A stretch of DNA of 32,260 bases from Leucogyrophana mollusca (taxonomy: Eukaryota; Basidiomycota; Agaricomycetes; Boletales). Made by a program: the position numbers and the translations under genes. The DNA is taken from contig MU266611.1 in the NCBI GenBank assembly GCA_021014945.1, positions 1-32,260 of the forward strand, read 5' to 3'. This document shows, piece by piece, positions 10,868 to 21,443 of the stretch (position 1 is the stretch's first letter; each line of letters starts with the position of its first letter). The notes under the pieces were generated by a model that saw only the letters and a list, made by a program, of their open reading frames with translations, was not told the origin of the DNA and ran no database searches.

Positions 10868-11766
10868 ATGCCCCGTTACTCCTCTGCCCCTTCCACCCGC
10901 CAGAGTCGCTCCAGTTCTTCGCCCTATACCCTCCGTTCGAATACATCCTCTCCTTCTAGCCCCTCTATGTTAAGCACTGATGCAGAAACTCTGCGGCAGC
11001 TTCGAGCAGAAGTTATTCGCGCTCGCCAGGTAAGTTCAGCAATCCTAATTTTGCCTCCTTTATAACTTTCTGAGGACCTTTCAGGAAGCTGCCCGCCGCA
11101 AAGAAGAGGCCACCGAAGCGAAAAGTGCGCTTCGCAAGGCTCGGGAAGCGAAGCAGAAAGCAGAGGAGGAAAAGAAGGTGGCAATGTCCAATGCTGATGC
11201 GGCACATAGTGCCAAAAAACGGGTGTGTGCTCTCCGCCTCGAATCCACTAATCAATCGCACGAGATTCTGATCAATCTTCCGCTCAGTTTCTGGACGCCC
11301 GGGATAGAGCAATCTCTTGTCCAGTTTGCCACGAGATCTCTCGGCGCCCATTCACGTAAGTCGTTACCTTTTGCATGAATTGCCAAAGATTTTGACCGAG
11401 CCTACTGTAATTAGTATCGGAGCCTGTGGGCATTCCTTCTGCCACGGCTGTTTACGCAGTTGGTTTCAGAACACCATCGCGGGCCGTATGGAATACACGC
11501 GCGCTCCCGAACATCTCAGGCACCCCCCTTATACTGCCGCTCAATTGGATGAGATCTACAGGAGCCGATATGCTTTGATTGTATCGTATTCGTGCCCAAT
11601 GTGCCGCAAGGACGTCCAGGAGAAGCCAATCGAAACGCGATGCTTGAAAGAACTGATCGATGCCATCTCCGATGCCTTCGGCGTGCCCACCGAAGTTGCG
11701 GATGACCTGAAACTGAACATACAAGATCCCTGGGCGGACAGCTGGTTTTCGAGGCAACGTCCTTGA
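10868..11766 (+). CDS. RING-A: C3HC4 RING-finger protein, probable E3 ubiquitin ligase
   Basis: Exons 10868-11029, 11085-11222, 11288-11355 and 11415-11766 give 239 residues. The N-terminal ~50 residues are Ser-rich. Residues ~45-100 form an Ala/Lys/Glu-rich helix (EEATEAKSALRKAREAKQKA) that should be a coiled coil. The RING has C111-x2-C114, C127-x-H129-x2-C132-x2-C135 and C183-x2-C186, with a long (47-residue) loop before the last cysteine pair. All eight metal ligands are present, so the finger should fold. RING proteins recruit E2 enzymes for ubiquitin transfer; the target here is unknown. It is a paralog of RING-B: the first two cysteines sit in a 68-nt exon of identical length and phase in both genes. 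A TATA box sits about 50 bp upstream. After the finger, 53 residues end in Trp-rich WADSWFSRQRP. Confidence 0.92.
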
Positions 11767-12091
11767 CGGTCGACTTATTAGCTTTACATTGACTTTAGTA
11801 TCGCTCACTTAATAGTCCTTCGTTCTTGAACATATACTCACTCCGAGCATTATTTTCATCTGAAAATGCGGCTTTTGGATTATTCTATACTGTACTAGAT
11901 AGATACAGAGACTTTCCATACCCTATCCTTGTGAACGATTGGAGAGCATTGCTGCGAAGTCGTTCTCGATTCTTCCTGATCCACGTTACGCCGACGTGCA
12001 CGTTGTAGTCCTGGCCACTGCGGTTCAAGGCTTTAATTCCAAATCCATGTACTGGAAGGAGGGCGGCAGCAGCGACTGTGGAACGTTTGGG
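11767..12091. other. Intergenic, no gene supported
   Basis: A 48-codon minus-strand frame at about 12032-11885 (NRSGQDYNVHVGVTWIRK) may be the 3' end of the broken gene at 12092-12712, but no splice joins them convincingly. Otherwise I see nothing. Confidence 0.35.
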
Positions 12092-12712
12092 TCAGCGGGG
12101 CCAGTGGCACTGAGTGAATGATACATACTCATTGCCGTTGGTGGAAAGTCGAACTATCGTCTGACGAGCGCAGACTTTGTTAGGTATTATCCATAAGGTA
12201 CGGGGGAGCGGGACATACGTCAAATGTCCAGCAGACTCATAGAATTGGTATTCCACCGAAAGTTGCAGGTCAAAAGGTCGAGGCGGGATATGCAAGCATG
12301 GGCAGTGAATTTCGGTGCGAACATACTCAACAGCTCGATAGAAGAGTTCCGGCTACTGAAGGGGTTCGTACGAAGACCGCGCGCAAGCTGGCAAACACTG
12401 GCTGCAGATAAAAAGGGTCCTAAAGCCACCACAATGGCCCATTGATGGGTGGGATCCACACGTAGGTTGTCGCGGCCACTGCTGGCTATAGTGAGCGAAA
12501 TCCAAGGACCCGCCCTCATCAGCAAAAGTGCCAAATCGTGGCGTGGCGTGCCAGCAGCGCGATGGAGTTCGTCTGGAGTGCCCTGTTGCCGGAGTGGTAG
12601 TGCATAGGCGATTAGAGATCCCTGGCAATGGAAGTGGGCTGCTAAGTCCTGCTTTACACCCTTTAATGGTTCTCATAGCACATATATGCGCCAGTTTCCC
12701 GGTTTTCGCCAC
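12092..12712 (-). pseudogene. Possible broken minus-strand gene, family unknown
   Basis: A frame open from 12712 to a TAG near 12353 continues beyond that stop without further interruption (PELFYRAVEYVRTEIHCPCL, then PPRPFDLQLSVEYQFYESAG) to about 12240. There a well-formed 57-bp intron follows (GTATGTCCC to CGTCAG, about 12232-12166). The upstream part has a Cys cluster (CGGFRTLFICSQC). One in-frame stop inside otherwise coding-like sequence suggests a decayed gene. A competing frame over 12534-12220 is also open, so the assignment is weak. I do not recognise a domain. Confidence 0.3.
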
Positions 12713-12864
12713 TAGAAGTATATCCCTGCAATCGGGCTTGAACTTGAAGCTTGATCTATGGGTTCGAGCCTTGTGAAATCGCGTACTCCAGAGTCCATAG
12801 TCCCCAGTAAGTCATGCCATCGGGGATGTGCCAAAGCTCGCAACAATAAGCGGCAAGTCTAACA

Positions 12865-13644
12865 GTGGCGGTGCGCCTCAAAGGGTGCCATGCTCACATA
12901 GCGCAGTTCGCGCGCAATCACCCAAATTACGTGGATCCAAAAGTAATCGATTGGCATGATTTCCTTCGTGGGGTGTACAGGCAGCAGGACCCCTCCTCGG
13001 CCTATGACGATATCCGTTATCCAACTACTGGGTCGTATGGGGGACCTCAGGACGGGGCATTGGCCGCGCCGTAGGCGCTTCAGGAAAGACGGGTTCCCAT
13101 TGGTTGGGTGGCAGGGTATGAGCGCGAAATTTCTGAATGGTTGACGTTTCTGCGGTCTCGCCGGTGGCGGCGCCCAGGTGCGTTACATTCTGCTTCATGA
13201 TCCTCGTGAACGGATCCGCTGACCGTGCTCGTGCTCGGCGGCAGAGTGCTATTCCATCGGATACGTGGTCCGAGCAGGTATCAAACTTCGGAACTCGATC
13301 CTTATCCTTGATCAGCATATTGATATCAAAGAATTCTGATTCTCGGTGCGACGATGCGAAACTTCGTCTCGATATATCGCGTGGCATCTCCGCAACGATT
13401 ATCACTTCGGCATCCGTACCCGAAAGTTCGCCACCAACTACCGAACTCCCTCAACCGCCAAGCACCCTCATGTCAGCCCCGCAGCCACCCTTCCAGTTTT
13501 CTAGACAATATTCCACCCCACCATCATGAGGCAACTCCGGCCTCCACAAGCATCCGTACTTCTGCCCTTTCCACCGCAATGGCGACGAAGAAGCCCTCAG
13601 CATACGCTCCGCTGCACGAGGATGCGCGCCGGGCTCGTCGTTGA
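12865..13644 (+). pseudogene. Coding-like plus-strand fragments interrupted by stops and frame changes
   Basis: Three consecutive plus-strand frames look like pieces of a protein: 12865-13074 (HIAQFARNHPNYVDPKVIDW), 13137-13529 (TWSEQVSNFGTRSLSLIS, then KLRLDISRGISATIIT, then a Pro/Ser-rich run) and 13500-13644 (KKPSAYAPLHEDARRARR). They are separated by stops or one-base frame changes, without clean introns. The opposite strand over 13405-13025 is also open, so strand choice is uncertain. Read as a decayed gene of unknown family. Confidence 0.25.
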
Positions 13645-13971
13645 TCGGGGGCGATATATGGTGCTGCCTCGAGATGGAGTGCGAGAAGTGGTTGAGGCGG
13701 GTGCCTTGGGCATCCGGGTCATCAGTGTACGGCTCGTACGCGGGCTCAGGACACGGTTTGTGGTCGTGGTCGGTCGTGGGAGACGGTCGCGGAGGAGGGC
13801 GAGGGCGAGGTTGCGGATGGGGGCGGGTCGAAGCTCAAGCTCTCGATCCCACCAGCCGCCGTGGTCTCCTCGCCAAGCATACCCCGCATGCGTTCGCACT
13901 ACATCCTCAGGCGAGGGAGGAGAGCGATTATGTGTAGAGGGGGGGTAGCGTTGCAAGGGGCATGATTAATG
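13645..13971. other. GC- and purine-rich stretch, no gene supported
   Basis: A run of GGNCGNGG-type repeats around 13760-13830 opens all three plus-strand frames and one minus frame, which encode only Arg/Gly-rich low-complexity sequence. I see no intron or conserved motif here. Confidence 0.4.
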
Positions 13972-14361
13972 TTATGTCGCCAGTTGGCGTGGTGGCTTGG
14001 GTCCAGAGTACAGATCCTCGGCTGAAGAATTTGGGGACGACAAGACCCCTGAACCACCTACACCAAAGGTCCCCATGGTGTTCTTCCTCGATTGATCGCT
14101 ACTCTTATTAGCAGGCGTCGGCAAGTTAAATCGCTGATGAAAGATCGGTCTGTCCCGCACGCCAAGTTACTGCAGGTGCGCTCGCTTGCAAACGCCCGCA
14201 GCCAATATCGCCGTGTTACTCGCAATCTCCAGCTTATTTGGTGCGGGTTCTACCTCAACCAGGGATAGTCGCATAGGGCGGCGCTCGTAATCACCACCTC
14301 GTGATCCTCCCCGCACCCCATCCAACACGACCCCTGCGTTGCGTGAATGGAGTGTATCCAT
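13972..14361 (-). pseudogene. Possible small broken gene on the minus strand
   Basis: One minus-strand frame opens with ATG at 14361 (MDTLHSRNAGVVLDGV), meets a single TAA at 14169-14167 and stays open afterwards to 13972 (RFNLPTPANKSSDQSRKN, ending PKPPRQLAT). The two halves share the frame, so one point mutation separates them. No family is recognised, and a chance frame in GC-rich DNA is possible. Confidence 0.25.
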
Positions 14362-14363
14362 AA

Positions 14364-15291
14364 TTGATTCCAGTCACGACCCACGATAGGTCCGCGCCTG
14401 GCGATCACGATTCATCTGCCACTGCATCACTATCGCCAAGTGATGAAAGTCCTTCTGCGGGCGCATCGCCCCTCGACAAAGGCCCTCTGACTTGGGCTGC
14501 AATACCATTGATTGGCCGCCCCCCGAACAAGCGCCTTCTATACCAGCAACTTCGTCTCATTGTTCCGGACACGCACCATTGCTCAGTGCCGACTTGAGCC
14601 TTTCCCAGACGAGTCGTTCTGGCAGCCCTCTATCACCTCTTGAAACCGCCCCCCAGCGAACACACACAAAAGGCGCGCCCGCGCTTATTCGTACCCCCTC
14701 TCGAAGGCGATCTCTGCCTAATTTGTCTATCCGCTCCACCCGCCCCACGTCACGAATCAAGGCTAAACTGGGTTCATCGAAGAACCCCGGCAATCTTGCT
14801 CGCAGATGACTATTCAGAAACAAGACGGACATTGCAGGGCCTTCATTAACGCCAAGCTCCAGCACCAGTATCGTGGAGCCTGACTATGGTGACCTGCTAG
14901 CCGTTGGCCAAGGCAGTTGTCTGTTGCCCTGGAAGGCCACCAAGGCAGACGTCCTATCCCCGCCCACGTACCCAAATATCGACGCAGATGGCAAGTCAGG
15001 TGCGGAGAGCGCCACCCCCACGACTCCATAACCCCAAACGAGATCGTAGCTTTCGGGGGCGTGCCGGAGGAAGAAATACCGTGTTGCTCGAGACCGTCTA
15101 TAAATCACCCTCCGCGCGTTTTCTCTTTTTCCGCTGATGACCCATATCTATTCCCCAACGTCCCTCCCATCGACCCGAACATCATTCGCACCCAAGCGAG
15201 GCTTTATCGCCAAGGACCACGCAGCTCGAACCCTGATGTCCCGACGTCTTTCTCAAAGCTTAGCTTGGTGACGAGATTCACATGGAGTTGA
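14364..15291 (+). pseudogene. Decayed Ser/Pro-rich protein gene, family unknown
   Basis: A plus-strand frame from about 14490 to a TGA ending at 14809 encodes a Ser/Pro/Arg-rich protein (RTPSRRRSLPNLSIRSTR). The same frame resumes directly after the TGA (DIAGPSLTPSSSTSIVEPDYG) and runs to a TAA near 15031. From there the next frame is open (SITPNEIVAFGGVPEEEI, SADDPYLFPNVPPIDPN) to a stop at 15291. Composition is continuous across both breaks, so I read one gene with at least one nonsense and one frameshift mutation. An intron with an unusual border cannot be excluded. Confidence 0.35.
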
Positions 15292-15349
15292 ACTTGTCGA
15301 CTCTCCATTTGAATCTTGTCTTCAAGCTGCCTATCCACTTCTCGAAACA

Positions 15350-15800
15350 TCCTGCTCTTACAAACCTCTGACCTCATCTGCGTATTGATCTCATTTACTC
15401 GCGTAAAATAGGTCATTTCTGCCTGCAAGATCTGCCTCGATTCCACCGGGCTGCTCGGGATACAAGTATTAACGGACTCGTAAGTCATTATGTTTGGGAC
15501 TTCGATTGGTATCTCGACCGTATCTGCATCTCACATTCTACTCTTCAGCCATTCCGATCGAGATCAAGCAGATCTCCAAGGCTCGTATGAACAGAACAAC
15601 GATCGACTTCATTTATCCTCGCGTGAAATTATCGTCCTCTCTGGCTACGAGATCTCGCCGTAATTTCCTAGGACAACTAAGGGCACGAGTGGTGGACGAG
15701 CTGCAAGTCATTATGTTTTCTACATTAGTGTTCGTCCCTTGACCCTTCGTATCTTGTATTCTAGTGTTCAGTCATTCTGATCGAGATCGAGCTGATAAAC
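15350..15800. repeat. Diverged ~220-bp tandem duplication
   Basis: Two units follow each other. AAGTCATTATGTTT occurs at 15482 and 15705. TTCAG(C/T)CATTC(C/T)GATCGAGATC follows 63-64 bases later in both. Upstream, CTCGCGT(A/G)AAAT occurs at 15398 and 15618. The offset is 220-223 bp throughout. The minus strand over the first unit (15488-15204) is open and helix-like (RQLEDKIQMESRQVQLHV); the second unit is broken by stops. Confidence 0.55.
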
Positions 15801-17048
15801 AAGTCTCCCCCAGATTCTGGACCAGGCCCGTTGTGTGGTGACTCCGCCCACCGCGGATCTGCGTTCGGAGGAGCTACCGATTGCGCGCAGTCGCGCTGCG
15901 GGGCACTCGCGGAAGTCACGCATTCGTTACTTCCGGTCCCGCCTCGCAAACACTGCCCGGCGCCCCAGTATTGCCATTCATGCTGCGCGCTGCTAGCATC
16001 AACGAGGTCCGTACCACCACCTGTCTGCGGGCATGCTCATCTGGCTTACTCGCCGACACTCGCAGAATCATCCTCCCGAGGCAGCGTAGTCTGGACCTGG
16101 GCGCTGCCCCCGGTCAATTAGCTAGCTTCGCAAACAGCGCGATGACCCCGGCGCATGGTCCTTTCGCGTATTTGGCGCGGCGGGATCAGTGTTACTGCAT
16201 CCCAATCAAACCTTCGGCAGTATCGTAACCAGCAGCGAGTCCCTACTTCGGTCGGGGCTCCGAACTGCCCCCTTCAGTGCGGCGGCGGCAGTTGACTCGG
16301 CCAGGGGGACTCTCTTATAGCTGCGGCAGGCTTTCCAGACCGCCTTGTTTGTACGCGCCCATTGGTCCCTGCTGCTTTGCTTTGCCCGCCCCCCCGAGGT
16401 CGCCGAGTGTCTGAGTACTTGTGTTCTGGACCAGGGGTGGGGCAACATCTGGATGCGGTTGGGACCCGCGCCTTGCGGCCCGCTTGCCTAATCCCAAACG
16501 TAGGTGCCTTGGGTTTTCAGTTCTCGATAAGAGGGGGCTGACCTTTACCGCTGCCTTCTCTGGATATACGAGCAAGTGCGAGGTGCCTGCAACGAAGCGC
16601 AGCACTAGAAGAGCGCACCGGGTGCGCGCGAAGCCTGCCCGCAGGTCGATTACTCGCTCGGAGGCGGCTTTTGGAACCTTGGTAGTGGCCGCGAATGCAG
16701 TGCCCATCGCGGGCGCGCAGGCTAGCTAAGCCTGGCGGCGAGTAACTTTTCAATGCAGCGCGATGTAGGAGCGAGCAGCGCAGGCCCTAATTAGATTTTT
16801 GGAGGAGCCTGCTACATCCAACTTAAACTGCATTGGGGGTGTTGTTTACTGAGGCATCCCCGCGGCTACGCCAAACAAAGATGCCCCAGAGGTGACCCCG
16901 CCCAAGCAGTTGCTGGTGGTAGCGAGTGGTGAAAAGTAAAGGGAAGTGCGAATAGCAGGTTCCCCATGCGCCACGTGGTTTTTCGGCGCTAGTTCCCGGC
17001 GGCTTGGTCGCAGCAGGCTGCGCTTGCGGAAATCAGCCAGTGCGCACC
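15801..17048. other. GC-rich region upstream of the dioxygenase-like gene, no gene supported
   Basis: Open frames of 80-130 codons occur on both strands between 15.8 and 16.75 kb. They overlap each other, show no splice structure and are Ala/Arg-rich, as expected from high GC content. The last 300 bases contain the hairpin at 16751-16835 and presumably the promoter of the gene starting at 17049. No obvious TATA box is seen. Confidence 0.45.
16751..16835. repeat. Interrupted inverted repeat (hairpin)
   Basis: CAATGCAG at 16751-16758 and GATGTAG at 16762-16768 have their complements, CTACATC at 16812-16818 and CTGCATTG at 16828-16835, in mirror order, giving a two-step stem. It might be a relic of a small inverted-repeat transposon or a transcript structure. 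Confidence 0.45.
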
Positions 17049-18664
17049 ATGCAAAATCCCAACCCGAAGCGCAAAAACCGAGACCCGCCGCAATCTACTT
17101 CTACCCCTCGCAGTCATCATCTGGCCCAGCCGTCTGCGAAAAAGGCAAAGCTGCTGTTTGCCACTGCGCAGGCATCCATTGCAGATGACGTGAGCAAATC
17201 GGGCGCTCTCCTCCAACTTTTCAGAAGCAGCGGCCACCCTTTATCGAAAGCCGTCTTCGAATACCATTTAAAGAAGTTAGCGCTTAAATACTGCGGAGAT
17301 GCAGATCCCCGCCGAGATGCAGAGGCTTTTTCGAACTTCGTTGATTGGTGCACCCAGAATCGCGCATCCGAGCGCCTTCGGGAAGCTCTGGAGGCTTACA
17401 CAAAGAGCAGAAAGGGAAAAGGACTTAAAAGGAACTTACTCATCAGATCCCTCAAGCTAGACCTCCCTGCCAAGAAGAGAGACGATTTTCTCCAAGGTAT
17501 TGCCACCACCCGACTTCCTGCCCTTGCAGCACCATATCCACCCAAGAATCACTGGATTTACGAGCAGGATTCTATTGGCCAACTGTGGGAGAATCACATA
17601 AGGTTCGGAAAGCAGCCCGACACTCGCAAGCCTCGCCATCCTCTACTGAAAGTCGATCACTCGAAGCTGCAGCTTGTTATTAAAGCGAGCGAGAACCACA
17701 TCGTCCGCGACGCAAAGACAAATGAAATTGTTGCTGTTGTTATTCGGGATTTTTGCGGCCATCCGGGAGTGCTGGAGTGGGTAGATGAAGTTGTCGCCGA
17801 GGTAACAGAATACAAGAAAAGCATTCGGGTGAGTGTTCGGTTTGAGATTTAGGTCTGACCTACTAAAACATAGCTTCAGCTTGAAGATGCAGGCAAGCTT
17901 GCTCAAATAGGTTATTCCGCTGGCTCTCGAAGCAAGCCCAAGTTCAGCTGGGTCAAAAACTTGCTGTCGCAGGCACTCTCTCCCGAGTTTGTAGAAGGAC
18001 TTGACTGCTCATCCAGCTCGGCATTCGCTTTATTCTGGAATATGTGCCGATCCATTCTACCTCCTGAAATCATCAGCGATTTCAACGATTATTTGGCTGC
18101 GAACAACATGTGCCGCATGGATACCAGCATCCAGAACGACAGCAAATTTGGAAAGTACGCAGTAGGTGCAGGCGATAATGATTTCTACGCATTCCATTGC
18201 GCAGAGATGGCACCCCCGACTGGCGTTTTTGCCTGTAATTATGCAAGGTGCAAATATTTACCCCTGATTTTGCCTCATTGCTTAGTTCACAAAATTGCAG
18301 AGCTACTCATAATGAGAACCAACCCCACAAATATGCCCTCGCAATGACAACAGGTCGAGTGGGGAAGCCAGGAGATGGTGGCCACTTTTATATCTGCAAG
18401 TATGGTATTTGCATTGAAAGTGCTGCTAACACGCTGGTCGCTTGGATCCCTAAACACGTTCATGGTACAAGCCTCCAGCGGAGGGACCCCAATGACGATG
18501 CACCTGAGTTTAGGCAGACAGGGCTTGCTATCGTCACCTCCAGCCGAATTGTGAGGGTATGGAAGAAGTATCTCAGCGAGGAGATCACTCGGGAAGAAGC
18601 AGAGAGGATGTTGGAGGAGGAGGAGGAGGGGGAGGGGGAGGAGGAAGAGGAAATTATGCAGTGA
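17049..18664 (+). CDS. 2-oxoglutarate/Fe(II) dioxygenase-like protein, possibly TET/JBP-related
   Basis: Exons 17049-17828, 17880-18247 and 18301-18664 give 503 residues. The N-terminus is Lys/Arg-rich (NPKRKNRD, AKKAKLL), consistent with a nuclear protein. The C-terminal half fits a double-stranded beta-helix dioxygenase: NYARATHNENQPH (candidate ligands H386 and E388), TTGR, GGHFYICKYGICIESAANT, IPKHVHGTSL (candidate H437) and GLAIVTSSR with R465 as a candidate co-substrate arginine. TET/JBP enzymes oxidise methylated pyrimidines in DNA, and basidiomycete copies are known to travel with large transposons. The first pair here is H-x-E rather than the usual H-x-D, so activity is open. The protein ends in a Glu-rich tail. 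The second exon could start six bases earlier, at 17874. The gene model is firm; the enzyme assignment is moderate and rests on motif order alone. Confidence 0.8.
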
Positions 18665-20514
18665 ATAGAGGCCTGTGCCTGTCGTTGCTTTGAACTTAGT
18701 TATGCTACTTCGCACCCCCCTTAAACAGATCGCAGGGGGGAATCCAGATGCACTTGGCTATATTGGAACACATACATTACTTGTCATTCGCCATTACTGG
18801 TAAGTAAATCGTGTCTGCCTTATGTCGCAGTAAACTCCACACTTTCACCCCCTTACTCTCCGCCCTGGCAGCAACTACTCACGCTAAAAGTACAGGCGGT
18901 TCACTTTGATGAGATAGATACTCATGACTATGGCTTTTGCATGTTCGAGAAAGATCTGGGCACGACTGAGCATGCCGATATCAAGCCCGCTGCCTTAATT
19001 GATGCGTGCTGAACAAAGACGGTCAGCTATCCACTGCAGGGCAGTGAAAACGAAGTCGTACTTGGTGATATTGCACGCGCAGGTGAGTGGGCAAGATAGA
19101 TCGAGAAACGGCCGGCATAGGCATACGAGGCGGCGTTCTCACGACAAGGAAAGGAGGGTAAGTAAATCTGAAGTGCATTAGCAAATTGCAACCATACCTT
19201 CGGTATACGCACGATTTAAGTTCGTCTAACGCGACCTTGTATCTCTCTGCCAATATATAATGAAATACAAGCTCGCATAGAATGAGCTTTTGCTGTAGCA
19301 CACCGTGAGGGACTCGTAAATCCAGTAAGGCCCGTTGGAACGCACCTGATCCGGACACCGCAGCATCACAGAGCACAGTAACTCGATCTTCTGCGGGCTG
19401 GTTTGGGTGCTGTTCGCTTTCATGGCCTGGGCAAGCTATCTTGCGCAACGTAGAAAGTGAGACGTATTACATGAACGCTACTCATACTGACTTACAAACC
19501 GACGTTGGACATTACTGATACGAGTGGCCGCAAGCCGACCCCAGCATCCAGCGCGAGTTTCGTTCGGCCAACGTTGATGCTCACCCAACTGAGTCCCCGC
19601 CATTGGGTTTGTGGAAGCGGAGATATATCCACGACACGAACCGTCCAAACTGGATGAATATATATGAAACCCGACAAATGTCGTAACGTTGGAAAAGGTT
19701 AGGTAGACCATAAGTAACGTCTGCATGATGGAAGGATCAGGCGTACGCACTTTTACTCGTGCTCTTATTATGCCTAATATTTGAACTTGGTGCTCTGGGA
19801 TGATTTGCGCGAACGTGAACTGTAGACCCATAGAGAAGACCGTATGGACATGATATTGCATGCCATACCTTTACTCTCGTTAGCTCGGAGCCTTCTAATC
19901 ACCGGGAGGATCTTGCAGAAAGAAGTCGCCATTTCTTGTCGCCACGAAATTGATCCAGTGGAATGCGAAAGTGATGACGTTCGGCAGTGTTGTGCAGACG
20001 TGAATGTATTAGTCCCTATTCTCCCCCGTAACCTCTCAAATTTGCATAGAATCAACACCCGTACCCTGACGCTGCGGAAAGGGTACGCACCTCAATGGTA
20101 GATATTTAGACAAGCACCGAGGTAGCAAAAGCCCACGGGTAGAAAAGGATTACGCCTGGAATGAGCGTCAGGTATGGTACGATCGCTGATCCGGTCACTG
20201 TGCTCGGTCACCACGCGTGTCCACTGTATCCAGATGTAAACTGTGGACGCCACGACTGTGCATGTGGTGAAGGTGCGAGTTGCGGTTGGTATTGACTTGG
20301 GATACTGCAAAAACGTCGAGCATATGGCCATTGCAGCTAAAATGATTTATAAGGCCTACACGCAACCCAGAGGTCCTTTCGGTGACCTAAATCAGTCCAT
20401 GGACGGCTTGTGTCAGTATCGGAGACAGGATCATGGACCTCGCCTTGTAACCTGAGCCTTTGGCGGTCAGCTGCAAAGAATTGTGGTAACATCTGCTCAC
20501 CCTCTGACGCCCGG
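18665..20514. other. Gene-poor region, no supported gene
   Basis: Minus-strand frames at 19023-19448, 19478-19861, 19774-20058 and 20092-20331 contain some hydrophobic stretches (for example one frame near 20160-20110 reads LIPGVILFYPWAFATSVLV), which hints at a decayed membrane-protein gene. I could not join them with consistent introns and recognise no family. Nothing else is seen. Confidence 0.4.
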
Positions 20515-20820
20515 AGATCGATGGGGACGCAAGTGTTTCGTTCCAGGCACCCTGAGTCCAATGGGGACGCCTCAAATTTGATGAGGATGCTTGGGATTGA
20601 TGGGTATCTGTTCCACTCACCCGGGGTTCGATGGGGACGCATGTGAATTCCTGGGGATCGATAGGGATGCCTGGGATTCAATGGGGTGTAGGCAAGGTTC
20701 TGCGAGCAGCCTATGGTTCGTTCGGAGGATAACTAATGGGTCTGGGTGCGCTGGGGTTGTTTGAGGGTGCGCTGGGATGGTTTTGGGCGCACTAGTATCA
20801 TTTGTGGCGCGTTTGATCAA
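20515..20820. repeat. Degenerate minisatellite with ~20-bp period
   Basis: ATGGGGACGC or near copies occur at 20521, 20561, 20581, 20600, 20631, 20661 and 20681, mostly 20 (sometimes 10 or 30) bases apart, each preceded by GGGATTCG-like sequence. From 20744 a second type, GGGTGCGCTGGG(A/G)TGGTTT, repeats at 20744, 20765, 20785 and 20806. The strand is strongly G-rich. Not coding in any convincing frame. Confidence 0.7.
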
Positions 20821-21443
20821 CGTGCTATAATATTGATGTCAGCGGGCGCAAGCACCGAGTGAAGAGTACTCGCCTTTCCCGAAAAGTGCTGGGTAAGCTG
20901 TGCTCGACACCATAAGGCGCCGCCCCCCGAGTCTTCGTTGAGTGAAGTCAAGAAGTTAGTAAACACATTCAGAACTGCTAAGGATCTTCAAACTTATGCC
21001 GAATTCGTAACTGGGTACTTATTGGCTTCTATTGGCTTGCCTGGGAATCGCCTGGAATCGCCCGGAGGGGTTCACGGTCCGGATCGAGGCGTGAGAGTTA
21101 TAAATAAAAATTAATTACCATACCTGCTTGCCTGACCGAACCTGATCATGAACATGAGGACTCGTTGCTCATTCTAATGTTAGTTGCAATGCTCTCCTTT
21201 CACCTTTCGCCTTTCGCCTTTCACCTTTCCTCCTTCTCCCATTCTCCCGTTTCCTTGTGTGGTTTTCTCTTTATCTCTATGTATTGATTGTCTTGCCTTT
21301 TCAGGGTCACGGTCCTTTGTCCAGGTATCTCTATAAGTATGCTTGCTGGCGACCCAAGAGGTCTCCATCACGCGAATACGCGTACTTGCCCTCCTGCTGA
21401 CTGCGTTCTCCTATCCTACCCCTTTTCTGAAGCTCGGCACCGA
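20821..21443 (+). promoter_or_regulatory. Upstream region and pyrimidine-rich leader of the 21.4-kb gene
   Basis: An AT patch (TTATAAATAAAAATTAATTA) lies near 21099-21117. A pyrimidine tract with CCTTTC(A/G)CCTTTCGCCTTTCG-type repeats spans about 21195-21250. CTATAAGTA at 21331 is the best TATA candidate for the start at 21444. No coding sequence is supported. Confidence 0.45.

Noticed and set aside
12755..12775. tRNA-like B-box (GGTTCGAGCC) near 12763
   Set aside because: No A box at the right distance and no cloverleaf can be drawn; treated as chance.
15881..16729. Overlapping 100-130-codon frames on both strands in the GC-rich stretch
   Set aside because: They overlap each other, lack introns and motifs, and their Ala/Arg-rich content follows from GC richness.
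19023..20331. Series of minus-strand frames with hydrophobic stretches, possibly a membrane-protein gene
   Set aside because: I could not find consistent splice sites joining them, and the hydrophobic pieces fall in different frames. Left as unannotated region.
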